From Methylobacterium dankookense (GTDB lineage Bacteria; Pseudomonadota; Alphaproteobacteria; Rhizobiales; Beijerinckiaceae): DNA of 64,000 nt. The position numbers and the translations under genes were made by a program. Where the stretch lies: the NCBI RefSeq assembly GCF_902141855.1, contig NZ_CABFVH010000010.1, positions 1 to 64,000 on the forward strand, written 5' to 3'. Below the pieces are notes generated by a model. That model was not told the DNA's origin. It saw only the letters and a list, made by a program, of their open reading frames with translations, and did no database searches. This document shows, one piece after another, positions 16,639-25,179 of this stretch. Numbering within the stretch: position 1 is the first letter of the stretch; each line of letters starts with the position of its first letter.

Positions 16639-17321
16639 GCGGCGAGGCACGTCTGCGCGAGGAGATCTGCCGCTACGGGCGCTCCCTGTTCGAGCGCGGC
16701 CTGACCCCGGGCTCGTCGGGCAACATCTCGCTGCGGCTCGACGACGGCGGCTGGCTGGTGACGCCGACCAACGCCTCCCTCGGCTTCCTCGACCCGGCCC
16801 GGATCGCCCGGCTCGATGCCGGCGGCAACCTCGTCTCGGGCGACAAGCCGACCAAGGAGATCCCCCTTCACACCGCCCTCTACGAGAGCCGGCGCGAGGC
16901 GCGGGCCATCGTCCACCTGCACTCGACGCATTCCGTGGCGGTCTCGATGCTGCCGGGGATCGACCCGAAGGCGGTCCTGCCACCGCTGACGCCCTATTAC
17001 CTGATGCGCACCGGCGGCACGGCGCTCCTCCCCTATTTCCGCCCCGGCGACCCGGCGGTGGCCGACGCCATCCGGGGCCTCGCCGGGCGCTACAGCGCGG
17101 TGCTCCTCGCCAACCACGGCCCCGTGGTGGCGGGCGAGAGCCTGGAGGGCGCGGTCTTCGCCACGGAGGAGCTGGAGGAGACGGCCAAGCTCTACCTGCT
17201 CCTGCGCAACCTCAACCCGCGCCACCTGAGCCCCGCCCAGGTGCAGGACCTCGTCGCGCATTTCGGCCTGACCCTGCCGGAGCACGATCATGACCATGAC
17301 CATGGGCACGACCACGGCTGA
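16635..17321 (+). CDS. otnC: 3-oxo-tetronate 4-phosphate decarboxylase (class II aldolase family)
   Basis: A 228-residue zinc enzyme yielding dihydroxyacetone phosphate and CO2, the last step of the pathway. The fold is FucA/AraD: TPGSSGNISLRL for the phosphate and substrate loop, HLHS and the later LANHGPVVAG for zinc and active-site contacts. The ATG overlaps the regulator's TGA. Odd feature: the last dozen residues are almost only His, Asp and Gly (HDHDHDHGHDHG), a possible metal-binding tail not needed for the fold. Confidence 0.9.
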   Translation: MSGEARLREEICRYGRSLFERGLTPGSSGNISLRLDDGGWLVTPTNASLGFLDPARIARLDAGGNLVSGDKPTKEIPLHTALYESRREARAIVHLHSTHSVAVSMLPGIDPKAVLPPLTPYYLMRTGGTALLPYFRPGDPAVADAIRGLAGRYSAVLLANHGPVVAGESLEGAVFATEELEETAKLYLLLRNLNPRHLSPAQVQDLVAHFGLTLPEHDHDHDHGHDHG

Positions 17322-17414
17322 ACGCGGGAATCGGCGCCGGCCGGCGAGGCGCTCGACCGGTATTGCGGCAGGTTCTCAACCGCTCGCGGGCCGCAGCAAC
17401 CCTAACATTTAACG

Positions 17415-17429
17415 TTAAGCCCAGCTTAA
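17415..17429. promoter_or_regulatory. Candidate CtrA-type site upstream of the first OMP gene
   Basis: TTAAGCCCAGCTTAA fits TTAA-N7-TTAA exactly and is itself a dyad. It lies 82 bp before the outer-membrane protein start, in a patch that is AT-rich for this genome and also contains TTAACGTTAA (17409-17418). Binding by CtrA is inferred from the motif alone. Confidence 0.45.
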
Positions 17430-17510
17430 GATCTTGGGTCCATCATCCGAAGAGTCATCCGGAGCCGGTCGACACTGCTTCCGGCACGCTTTCGAGTGAA
17501 GGAAACGTTA

Positions 17511-18425
17511 ATGGCCCGCTCCAAGCTCGTCGTCTTGGCGCGCTCCCTCACGCTCGCTGCGAGCGTCGGCGCGCCGTGCCTCGCCCATGCGGCCGACCTG
17601 CTTCCGCCCCCTCCCCCGCCGCCCATGGCGCCCCCCCCGGTCGATGTCGGCGGCGGCTGGTACCTGCGCGGCGATGTCGGCGTGAGCGCGCTGCGCCTCA
17701 ACAAGTTCGAGGGCACGGACCGGGCCGGCTTCATCGGGCCCGAGGGCGGCTATCAGCGCGAGCAGACCGAGATCGGCGACCAGGCCTTCGCGGGCGCCGG
17801 CGTCGGCTACCAGTTCAACGCCTGGCTGCGCGGCGACGTGACAGCCGAGTACCGCACCTCCGCGAGCCTGCGGTTCGGCGAGAGCTACGCCAACTGCTTC
17901 TCCGGAAGCTGCAGCGGCCTGACCCCGCCCTTCCCGCGCGGCTACGACTTCTACAACGGCCACATCTCCTCGATCGTCGCCATGGCCAACGGCTATGTCG
18001 ATCTCGGCACCTGGTACGGCGTCACGCCCTTCATCGGCGCCGGCGTGGGCTCCGCCTTCCACCGCACCAGCACCATGACCGATTTCGGCGCCGGCACGGC
18101 GCTCGGCGGCATCGGCGTGATCCGGGGCCGCGACACCACCAGCCTCGCCTGGGCGCTCCATGCCGGCCTCGCCATGAACGTGACGCCGAACCTGAAGCTC
18201 GAGGTGGGCTACCGCTACCTCAACATGGGCACGGCGAAGACCGGCACGCTGCAGTGCTTCGAGACCTCGATCTGCCCCGACACCACCTACAAGTTCAAGG
18301 ATATCGAGGCGCACGACGTCAAGGTCGGCTTCCGCTACATGCTCGGCGGCTTCGTCGCGGCGCCGCTGCCGCCGATCATGCCCGAATACCAGCCCGCCCC
18401 CGGCCCGCTGGTGCGCAAGTACTGA
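17511..18425 (+). CDS. Outer-membrane beta-barrel protein with proline-rich linker
   Basis: A 304-residue precursor: signal peptide to about residue 27 (cut near AHA/ADLL), a run of prolines, then an eight-stranded-type barrel domain of the Omp25/Omp31/OmpW class beginning GGGWYLRGDVG. Strands alternate polar and hydrophobic residues, and the protein ends in a tail after FRYMLGGF. AAGGAA precedes the ATG at 17511. It is followed by a paralogue with the same linker and WYLRGD start. Role probably structural or adhesive; no substrate is known. Confidence 0.8.
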   Translation: MARSKLVVLARSLTLAASVGAPCLAHAADLLPPPPPPPMAPPPVDVGGGWYLRGDVGVSALRLNKFEGTDRAGFIGPEGGYQREQTEIGDQAFAGAGVGYQFNAWLRGDVTAEYRTSASLRFGESYANCFSGSCSGLTPPFPRGYDFYNGHISSIVAMANGYVDLGTWYGVTPFIGAGVGSAFHRTSTMTDFGAGTALGGIGVIRGRDTTSLAWALHAGLAMNVTPNLKLEVGYRYLNMGTAKTGTLQCFETSICPDTTYKFKDIEAHDVKVGFRYMLGGFVAAPLPPIMPEYQPAPGPLVRKY

Positions 18426-18610
18426 GCCCGACGAAGGCTCGCGATCTCGGGGCGGCGCGGAGCAGATCCGCGTCGCCCTGATCGCATTTACGGTCTTCCT
18501 TCATGCTCCGGAAACCGTGGGCATTAGGGTTAAGCAGTTCACAAGCTTTATCGTTCAGTCTCGCCGGGAGGCCGGCAGCGATCCGGTCGCTGCGTCGTCC
18601 GGAGTCTTCC

Positions 18611-19450
18611 ATGAACGCCTTCGAGGTCCGCCCGGTCCTTGCGGCCCTGCTTCTCGCCGCCGGGCTCGGCCAGGCCCAGGCGGCCGACCTTCTGCCCACG
18701 ATGCCCCCGCCGCCGCCGGAGCCCGTCCCGGTTGAGATCGGCTCAGGCTGGTATCTGCGCGGCGACTTCACCCAGGCCCATTACGGCCGGCCCCGCGACG
18801 ACACGCGGCCCGACCCGAACGATCCGGGCGTGCCCCCCCTCGTCGGCCTGCGCGTCAGCGATGCCGGCGGCTATGGCGGCGGCATCGGCTACCGCATCAA
18901 TCCCTGGCTGCGCATCGACGCCACGGTCGACCAGCGCGTGGACAGCCGCTTCCGCACCTTCTCCTCGCGCTCGAACTTCGTCACCGGCGGCAATATCGAG
19001 ACCGGCCGCGTCGATGCCCTCACCGCTCTCGTGAACGTCTACGCCGATCTCGGCACATGGTGGGGCTTCACCCCCTATATCGGCGCGGGCGTCGGCATCG
19101 CCGATATCGGCACGACCCGCTCTTTCACGCAGACCTCCTGCTTCATTGATGCCTGCGACGGGACGCCCGGCGTCGGCCCCCGCGAGGCGGTGAAGCGGGC
19201 CGACCGCTCCGTCGCCTCGCTCGCCTGGTCGCTCACCGGCGGCGTGTCCGTCGCCCTCGGCCGCGGCTTCAGCCTCGACGCGGCCTACCGCTATGTTGAC
19301 CTCGGCAAGATGCGCACCGGCGTCGACAGCTTCGGCTACGGCACCCGCCTCAAGAGCCTGACGTCGAACGAGTTCCGTATCGGCCTGCGCTACGACTTCG
19401 CCGCGCTTTCGCAGGTGCTGCCGGTCGGCGCCAGCGCCTACGGCAACTGA
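18611..19450 (+). CDS. Outer-membrane beta-barrel protein, paralogue of the preceding gene
   Basis: A 279-residue precursor with a signal peptide (cut near AQAADLLP), a short proline-rich linker and the barrel start GSGWYLRGDF. Shared blocks with its upstream neighbour include YADLGTWWGFTPYIGAGVG versus YVDLGTWYGVTPFIGAGVG and a late AYRYVDLGKMRTG. This indicates tandem duplication followed by divergence. The ATG at 18611 is the last before the signal peptide; an 185-bp gap before it suggests its own promoter. Confidence 0.8.
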   Translation: MNAFEVRPVLAALLLAAGLGQAQAADLLPTMPPPPPEPVPVEIGSGWYLRGDFTQAHYGRPRDDTRPDPNDPGVPPLVGLRVSDAGGYGGGIGYRINPWLRIDATVDQRVDSRFRTFSSRSNFVTGGNIETGRVDALTALVNVYADLGTWWGFTPYIGAGVGIADIGTTRSFTQTSCFIDACDGTPGVGPREAVKRADRSVASLAWSLTGGVSVALGRGFSLDAAYRYVDLGKMRTGVDSFGYGTRLKSLTSNEFRIGLRYDFAALSQVLPVGASAYGN

Positions 19451-19652
19451 CGGACGCATCCGATCTGATCGAAGCTTGCGGCCCGGCGGTCCTCATGGAC
19501 CGCCGGGCCGTCGTCGTTTTCTGGCGACGCGTGGCATCGTGCAGAATTCGGAACGCCGGACCGGGCATCCGAAACGGAGAATTAAGGTTACCAGGGCAAG
19601 AATCGCATCGAGCTTCGTATTACGGCGGCGCGTCCGCCACGGGGATCCTCCG

Positions 19653-20564
19653 ATGCGTACCGCGTTCTTCGCAATGTTGGCAGCCTGCACGACCATCGCC
19701 CCGGTCCGGGCCGCCGATCTCGGCTACGACTTCCTGCGCGGCGCGGATTACGACGAGCCGGTGGTGGCCTCCACGCCGATCATCGATTGGGGCGGCCTCT
19801 ATGTCGGCGCGCATGGCGGCTACAGCAACGCGGCTTTGGGCTTCCGGAACGTGTTCCAGCCGCTGGTCTACAGCGAATCGCGCAACACCACGGGCGAGTC
19901 GAACTTCAACGCCTCGACCCTGCTCCAGCCGCAGTCGAAGCGGGCCCGCGGCGGCAGCTTCGGCGCCTATGCCGGCTACAACATCCAGTACGGCGACGTG
20001 GTGTTCGGCTTCGAGGGCGACTACACCCGCTTCGATCAGGTCGGCGCGACCTTCGACTCGCAGGCGCGCGTCCTCTCGCGGGCCGACGGCATCCTCGAGC
20101 GGGTCTCCATCGACGGCATCTCGAGCACGCGGATCAACGAGTACGGCACGGTCCGCGGGCGGCTCGGCTACGCCTATGGCAGCTTCCTGCCCTACATCAC
20201 CGGCGGCCTCGCGATCGGCAACATGCAGATCAACGACAGCGTGAACTACCGGAACTACGGCTACAACCTCGCGACCTACAACGCGAACCTGGCGCTCGCC
20301 TCCGGCAACCCGGCCTACGTCACCCGGTTCGGCTACGCCGCCTTCAACCCGAACAACCCGGATGCGAGCCAGCCCTATACCTACGTGCTGGGACGCAACA
20401 ATTCCAAGATCGTCGGCGGCGTCGCCCTCGGCGCCGGCGTCGAATTCGCGTTGACCTCGAACATCATCCTGCGCGGCGAGTACCAGTACGTGCTGTTCGA
20501 CGACTTCAACGGCCACAAGGCCAACGTGAACACCCTGCGCGGCGGCGCGGCGGTGAAATTCTGA
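19653..20564 (+). CDS. Porin-family outer-membrane protein (Omp25/Omp31-like)
   Basis: A 303-residue precursor: signal peptide to about residue 20 (VRAADLGYD), then GGLYVGAHGGYSN, the standard barrel opening of Rhizobiales Omp25/31 proteins. The C-terminus finishes in an outer-membrane signature with terminal Phe (GGAAVKF). Unlike the two genes before it, it has no proline run. About 200 bp separates it from its upstream neighbour. Confidence 0.85.
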   Translation: MRTAFFAMLAACTTIAPVRAADLGYDFLRGADYDEPVVASTPIIDWGGLYVGAHGGYSNAALGFRNVFQPLVYSESRNTTGESNFNASTLLQPQSKRARGGSFGAYAGYNIQYGDVVFGFEGDYTRFDQVGATFDSQARVLSRADGILERVSIDGISSTRINEYGTVRGRLGYAYGSFLPYITGGLAIGNMQINDSVNYRNYGYNLATYNANLALASGNPAYVTRFGYAAFNPNNPDASQPYTYVLGRNNSKIVGGVALGAGVEFALTSNIILRGEYQYVLFDDFNGHKANVNTLRGGAAVKF

Positions 20565-20572
20565 GGCCGCCG

Positions 20573-20836
20573 ATGCGCCGCTTCCATCCGGGCCCCGCCC
20601 GCTCCCCGCTCGCGCCGGCCCTGCTCGCCGCCCTCGCCTGGATGCTCGCGAGCCCGAGCCCGGCCGCCGCCCAGGGCTACCGGCCGGTCCGGCCCTGCGG
20701 CCCGCCGCCCTGCCGGCCCCTGCCGCCGCCCGGCCCCGGCTACTATGGCCCGCCGGCCCTCATCCGCGGCTACCTGCCGCGCCCGCACACGCTGCCGATG
20801 TACAACGAGCCGCCCGCGCGGCCGCCGGCCTACTGA
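20573..20836 (+). CDS. Small secreted proline-rich protein
   Basis: 87 residues with an Ala/Leu-rich signal peptide (cut near PAAAQG), then a tail rich in Pro, Gly, Tyr and Arg. It starts eight bases after the porin stop, so it is probably co-transcribed. No family recognised. The low-complexity composition makes the coding call moderate. Confidence 0.5.
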   Translation: MRRFHPGPARSPLAPALLAALAWMLASPSPAAAQGYRPVRPCGPPPCRPLPPPGPGYYGPPALIRGYLPRPHTLPMYNEPPARPPAY

Positions 20837-20874
20837 ACCCGCCCGAAGGTCCTTACCCCGCCGATCCTCGTCTC

Positions 20875-20891
20875 GACCTCATCCTGAGGTC
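20875..20891. repeat. Partial type B repeat
   Basis: GACCTCATCCTGAGGTC, a perfect dyad matching the inner stem of the repeat at 10637-10708. It lies in the 113-bp gap between convergent genes. Confidence 0.6.
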
Positions 20892-20949
20892 GCGGGCGGG
20901 AGCGACGGGGCGAAACCCGCAGGTTCCGCTCAGACGCCCTACTGAAGCC

Positions 20950-21498
20950 TCAGCTCTCCAGCTCGCTGTCCCAGTAGAGGTAGTCGAGCCAGGTGTGGTG
21001 GTACTGGCGGTGGTCGAATTCCGGCTGCCGGGGATGCAGCTCGTAGCGGGGCGGGCGCCGCGGCTCGTTGAGGAGCGGCATGTCGGCCTCGGCCGGCGTG
21101 CGGTTGGCCTTGCGCAGGTTGCACGGGCTGCAGGCGGCGACCACGTTCTCCCAGCTCGACAGGCCGCCGCGGGAGCGCGGCACCACGTGGTCGAAGGTCA
21201 GCCCGCCGGCGGGCAGGCGCAGGCCGCAATACTGGCAGGCGAATCCGTCGCGCAGGTAGATGTTGTAGCGGGTGAAGGCCGGGCTGCGCGCCAGCGTGAC
21301 ATAGTTCTTGAGCGCCACCACGCTCGGCACCCGGAGCGCCCGGCTCGGCGAGCGCGCCTCGACGTCGTAGCTCGCGACCAGGGTGACGCGGTCGAGGAAC
21401 AGGGCTGTGAAGGCGTCCTTCCAGGACCACAGGGACAGCGGATTGTAGGAGAGCGGCCGGTAATCCGCGTTCAGGACGAGGGTTTGGAGGTCCATCAT
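20950..21498 (-). CDS. HNH endonuclease family protein
   Basis: 182 residues. The C-terminal half carries a zinc-supported HNH site: CQYCG (first CxxC), DHVVPRSRGG (His/Asp core), then ENVVAACSPCNLRK (Asn and second CxxC). The N-terminal part (about residues 1-95) has the hydrophobic WSWKDAFTALFLDRV block found in stand-alone HNH proteins of alphaproteobacteria. Tandem ATGs lie at 21498/21495; in-frame codons upstream read as low-complexity non-coding sequence. No restriction-modification partner is nearby, so it may be a housekeeping repair or nicking enzyme. Confidence 0.85.
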   Translation of the reverse strand: MMDLQTLVLNADYRPLSYNPLSLWSWKDAFTALFLDRVTLVASYDVEARSPSRALRVPSVVALKNYVTLARSPAFTRYNIYLRDGFACQYCGLRLPAGGLTFDHVVPRSRGGLSSWENVVAACSPCNLRKANRTPAEADMPLLNEPRRPPRYELHPRQPEFDHRQYHHTWLDYLYWDSELES

Positions 21499-21988
21499 CG
21501 GCACGGCTCTTCGAACGGCGGCCCTGCCGGACAACGCGCGAGCCTGTGCCTGCGCGCCGGACGGGGGCGGAAATCGACGGGAAGGGCTGGAAGCGGCCGC
21601 CGCGTCGCGGAGCGACGGCACGATGACGGACGGAACGGCGGGCGCCCGGGGCGGCCCGGCGGGGGGTAGGGATCCGGCGCGTGGCGGGACCGTTGCGGCG
21701 TACCGCTCGGCCGCGCCCCCTCGCCCGGTGACGAAAAGGCCCTGTCCATCGACCCTTAGTCTAATATCACGGTGACACCCTTGTGAAGCCGCGCCCCCGC
21801 GCGGCGCACAGGTGCCTCCGCGCGCCGGGCATGCCGGCCGGCGGGCATGGTGGGTGGGCATGGGCAGGCTTTCGCCCTATTGGTCCGGCAGAGATCGCCG
21901 CGCGGCCTGTTCCGTGCGGGCCATGCCCGTTCGCCGGGCAGCCCCGAGGCGGCACATTGCCGCCGACCAGAAGGATGCCCGACCGAGA
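21499..21988. other. 490-bp divergent intergenic region
   Basis: Between the HNH gene (minus) and the MscS-type channel (plus). Highly GC-rich with several GC palindromes (for example around 21795-21850) and one AT-richer stretch at 21757-21780 that could hold a promoter. No small gene or clear operator seen; open frames across it are low-complexity. Confidence 0.5.
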
Positions 21989-24652
21989 ATGCCGATGCGC
22001 CTGAGCCCGAGCCGCTGCCCATCCGCGCCCGCCCCGACCGGACCGCGACCCCGACCGAGCCGGCCGCGCCTCGCCCTGGCCTTCGTCGCGGCCTTGCTCC
22101 TCGCACCCGGCGCGCTGGCGCAGCAGCCGGCCCCCGCGCCCGCCCAGGCTCCCGCCCAGCACGCGCCCGCCCCGGCGCAGCCCCCCGCCGCGCAGGCCCC
22201 GGCCGCCAAGCCGGCGGAGGCCAAGCCCGCGGAAGCCAAGCCCGCGGAAGCCAAGCCCGCGCCGCAGAAGCCGGAGATGTCCGAGCAGGGCAAGCAGGTC
22301 CGCGCCAAGCTCGACGCCGCGAAATCCGAGCTGGAGCGGCGCGAGAAGGAATTGCAGCGGCCCGACCTCACCGCCGCCGATCTCGCCGCGGTGCGCGACG
22401 GCGTCGGCCCGGTCACCGACCAGATCCGCACGATCATCAGCCAGCTCGACGCCCCGCTGGAGGCGGCCCGCGAGCGCCTCACGCAACTCGGGCCGAAGCC
22501 GAAGGATGCCGAGGAGAGTCCCGAGGTCGCCCAGGAGCGCGTCGAGCGCGAGGCCGCCGTCGCCCGCATCGACGAAGCGCAGCGCCTCGCCCGCTCCCTG
22601 CTGGTGCAGGGCGACCAGATCATCGACCGGGTCTCGAACAAGCGGCGCGAATCCTTCACCCGCGGCCTGTTCGAGCGCACCCAGCCGCTCGTGAGCCCCG
22701 GCCTGTGGACCCGCGTGACGGCGGACCTGCCGCGCGACACCCGCTCCCTGCAGAGCGCCTTGTCCGATATCGGCGTCCTGTTCGCGCGCAACGGCACGAT
22801 CTGGAACCTGATGCTGCTCGGCGTCGCCTTCGGCGTCTCGGTGGCGCTCTATCTCGGGCGCCGCAACATCGCCCCGCGCCTCGGCCGCCGCGACGCCACC
22901 GACACCGCGCCCTCCCGGCGCGCCACCCTGCTCGGCGCCTGGCGGGTGATCCTGCTCGGCACCCTGCCGGCGGTGGCGGGCAGCTACGCGGTCTACTACG
23001 CCCTCGACGCCACCGACCTCCTGCCCTCCCGCCTCCTGCCCTTCGCGGGTGCGGTGCTCGGCGGCTTCGCCTTCATCGCCTTCGTGGAGGCGCTCTGCGA
23101 CGGCCTGCTCTCGCCGGAGAAGCCCGCCTGGCGGCCCGCTCCTGTAAGCGACGCCGCGGCGACCCGGGTGATGCGCCTAGCGGTCGGCATCGCCACGGTC
23201 ATCTCCGTCGTGAAGGCGATCGAGGCGCTCAACAGCGGCATCTCGGCGGCGCTGCCCGTCTCCATCGCCACGCGCGGCATCGGCGCCCTCGCCATGGCGG
23301 CGATGCTCGCCATCGGCCTCCACCGATTCGCCGACACGGAGGAGGAGGAGGAGGCCTGCTTCGGCCCCTACGTGCCCACCAAGACCACCACCGGCATCGG
23401 CGGCCCGGCCCGCCTGATCGGCTGGGCCGCGGTCGGCATCATCGCCGCAGCGGCGGCGGGCGGCTATGTCGCCTTCGCGAGCTTCCTGATCGACCAGCTC
23501 GTCTGGGCGACGAGCGTCCTCGTGCTGCTCTACCTGCTCGTGCAGAGCGTCGAGGCCTTCGTCGGCGGCTCGCTCAGCGACGGGGCGCGCTTCGCCACCA
23601 CGCTGCAGGCCAATACGGGCCTGCGCAAGCGCTCGCTCAACCAGATCGCGGTGCTGACCACGGGCGCGGTGCGCGTCGTGCTGTTCCTCGTCGCGGCCCT
23701 GCTGATCCTCGCGCCCTGGGGCCTCGATTCGACGGACGTGATGTCCTCGGTCCGCTCGGCCTTCTTCGGCTTCAAGGTCGGCGACGTCACGATCTCGCTC
23801 TCCACCATCGCGATGGCGGTCGGCATCATGGTGCTGGGCGTCGTCGTCACCCGGGCGATCCAACGCTGGCTCGACGGCACCTACCTGCCGGCCACCGACC
23901 TCGATGCGGGCCTGCGCAACTCGATCTCGACGGTCTCCGGCTATTGCGGCTTCCTGATCGCGCTCGCGGTCGCCTTCTCCTATCTCGGCCTGAGCCTGGA
24001 GAAGCTGACCATCGTGGCCGGCGCCCTCTCCGTCGGTATCGGCTTCGGCCTGCAATCCATCGTCAACAACTTCGTCTCCGGCCTGCTCCTGCTCTGGGAG
24101 CGCCCGATCCGCGTCGGCGACCAGGTGCTGATCGGCGACAGCGAGGGCATCGTGAAGCGCATCTCGGTGCGCTCCACCGAGATCCAGACCTTCGACCGCT
24201 CGGCGGTGATCGTGCCGAACTCGAACCTGATCTCGGGCGTCGTGAAGAACCGGGTCCGCGGCGACCGGGCGGGCCGGGTGACCATCACCGTCAACGTGCT
24301 GCGCAACCAGGATCCGGTGCGCGCCGCCGAGCTGATGGTGCAATGCGCCGCCGCCCTCCCCGAGGTGCTGAAGGATCCGGCCCCGCGGGTGGTGTTCCGC
24401 AAGATCGGCGACCCCTTCCTCGAGTTCGAGCTGATCGCGATGATCGTCGACGTCTCGCTGTCGCTGAAGGTGCAGAACGACTTGAACTTCTCGGTCTTCA
24501 AGACCTTATCGGGGGAAGGCTTCATCCCGCCGATGGGTCCGGGCGCCAGCATCGTCACGGTCCAGGGGCTCGACGGGATGCAGGACGCCATGTCCGAGAT
24601 CGCGAACCGGTTCGGGCGGGGTGGCACGCCGAAGCGCGAGGCGGCCGAGTAG
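21989..24652 (+). CDS. MscS-family mechanosensitive channel with DUF3772 periplasmic domain
   Basis: An 887-residue inner-membrane protein. It has a signal-like segment to about residue 38, an Ala/Pro-rich spacer with three near-perfect AEAKP repeats, then a helical DUF3772-like domain with RERLTQLGPKP. About ten membrane helices and the C-terminal MscS pore and beta domain follow (GIGFGLQSIVNNFVSGLLLL, then GDQVLIGDSEGIVKRI). It releases solutes on hypo-osmotic shock. ATG 21989 was chosen over upstream codons because it directly precedes the signal-like segment. Confidence 0.88.
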   Translation: MPMRLSPSRCPSAPAPTGPRPRPSRPRLALAFVAALLLAPGALAQQPAPAPAQAPAQHAPAPAQPPAAQAPAAKPAEAKPAEAKPAEAKPAPQKPEMSEQGKQVRAKLDAAKSELERREKELQRPDLTAADLAAVRDGVGPVTDQIRTIISQLDAPLEAARERLTQLGPKPKDAEESPEVAQERVEREAAVARIDEAQRLARSLLVQGDQIIDRVSNKRRESFTRGLFERTQPLVSPGLWTRVTADLPRDTRSLQSALSDIGVLFARNGTIWNLMLLGVAFGVSVALYLGRRNIAPRLGRRDATDTAPSRRATLLGAWRVILLGTLPAVAGSYAVYYALDATDLLPSRLLPFAGAVLGGFAFIAFVEALCDGLLSPEKPAWRPAPVSDAAATRVMRLAVGIATVISVVKAIEALNSGISAALPVSIATRGIGALAMAAMLAIGLHRFADTEEEEEACFGPYVPTKTTTGIGGPARLIGWAAVGIIAAAAAGGYVAFASFLIDQLVWATSVLVLLYLLVQSVEAFVGGSLSDGARFATTLQANTGLRKRSLNQIAVLTTGAVRVVLFLVAALLILAPWGLDSTDVMSSVRSAFFGFKVGDVTISLSTIAMAVGIMVLGVVVTRAIQRWLDGTYLPATDLDAGLRNSISTVSGYCGFLIALAVAFSYLGLSLEKLTIVAGALSVGIGFGLQSIVNNFVSGLLLLWERPIRVGDQVLIGDSEGIVKRISVRSTEIQTFDRSAVIVPNSNLISGVVKNRVRGDRAGRVTITVNVLRNQDPVRAAELMVQCAAALPEVLKDPAPRVVFRKIGDPFLEFELIAMIVDVSLSLKVQNDLNFSVFKTLSGEGFIPPMGPGASIVTVQGLDGMQDAMSEIANRFGRGGTPKREAAE

Positions 24653-24674
24653 GCCGCGACCGGAGGACGGGACG

Positions 24675-25169
24675 GTGGTCAGGCGGATCGGGATCGGGAT
24701 GGCCGGCGCGGCGGCGCTGCTTCTGGCGGGCTGCGCGGCCGATGCGCCCACCACCTCCGCGATCCCGGCCCTGTACCTGCCGCTCGCCAATACCAGCGCG
24801 CAGGTGGACGCGCAGACCGCGCGCGACATGATCTCGGCCTATCGCCGCAACCGCGGCGAGGGCCCGCTCACCGTCGATCCGGAATTGCAGCGCCTCGCCG
24901 AGGCCGAGGCCGCCGCGATGGCGCTCGCCGACCGGCCGAGCAAGGCGCAGACCGTGAAGGGCGCGGTGGGCCGCCTCGGCTACGCCTCGCCGAACGCCAA
25001 CCTCTCGGCCGGCTACCACACCCTGGCCGAGGCCTTCTCCGGCTGGCGCGACAGCCCGCCCCACAACGCGGTCCTGCTCGATCCGGAGGCCCGACGGATG
25101 GGCATCGCCACCGCCTTCGCCCCGGGCTCGAAATACAAGGTCTACTGGGCGCTGCTCACCGCGAAGTAG
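24675..25169 (+). CDS. CAP/SCP-domain lipoprotein
   Basis: 164 residues from a GTG start preceded by GGAGG. Lipobox LLLAGC puts the lipidated Cys at about residue 20. The CAP (cysteine-rich secretory/antigen 5/PR-1) domain follows, with RNRGEGPLTVDPELQRLAEA and the core SPPHNAVLLDPEARRMGIA. Bacterial CAP proteins are secreted or envelope-bound; function mostly unknown. It is only 22 bp after the channel gene, so it is probably in the same operon. Confidence 0.82.
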   Translation: MVRRIGIGMAGAAALLLAGCAADAPTTSAIPALYLPLANTSAQVDAQTARDMISAYRRNRGEGPLTVDPELQRLAEAEAAAMALADRPSKAQTVKGAVGRLGYASPNANLSAGYHTLAEAFSGWRDSPPHNAVLLDPEARRMGIATAFAPGSKYKVYWALLTAK

Positions 25170-25179
25170 GCGGCCTGCC

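Noticed and set aside
19550..19578. GGAAC-containing sequence before the third OMP as a general-stress (EcfG) promoter
   Set aside because: No CGTT -10 at the required 16-18 bp spacing.
20950..21498. HNH nuclease as a homing endonuclease or restriction enzyme
   Set aside because: No intron, intein, methyltransferase or specificity subunit is nearby and the protein is of the stand-alone alphaproteobacterial type.
22200..22262. Short direct repeats that might suggest a CRISPR or satellite array
   Set aside because: They are in frame within the channel gene and encode an AEAKP spacer; the units are far too short and contiguous for CRISPR.
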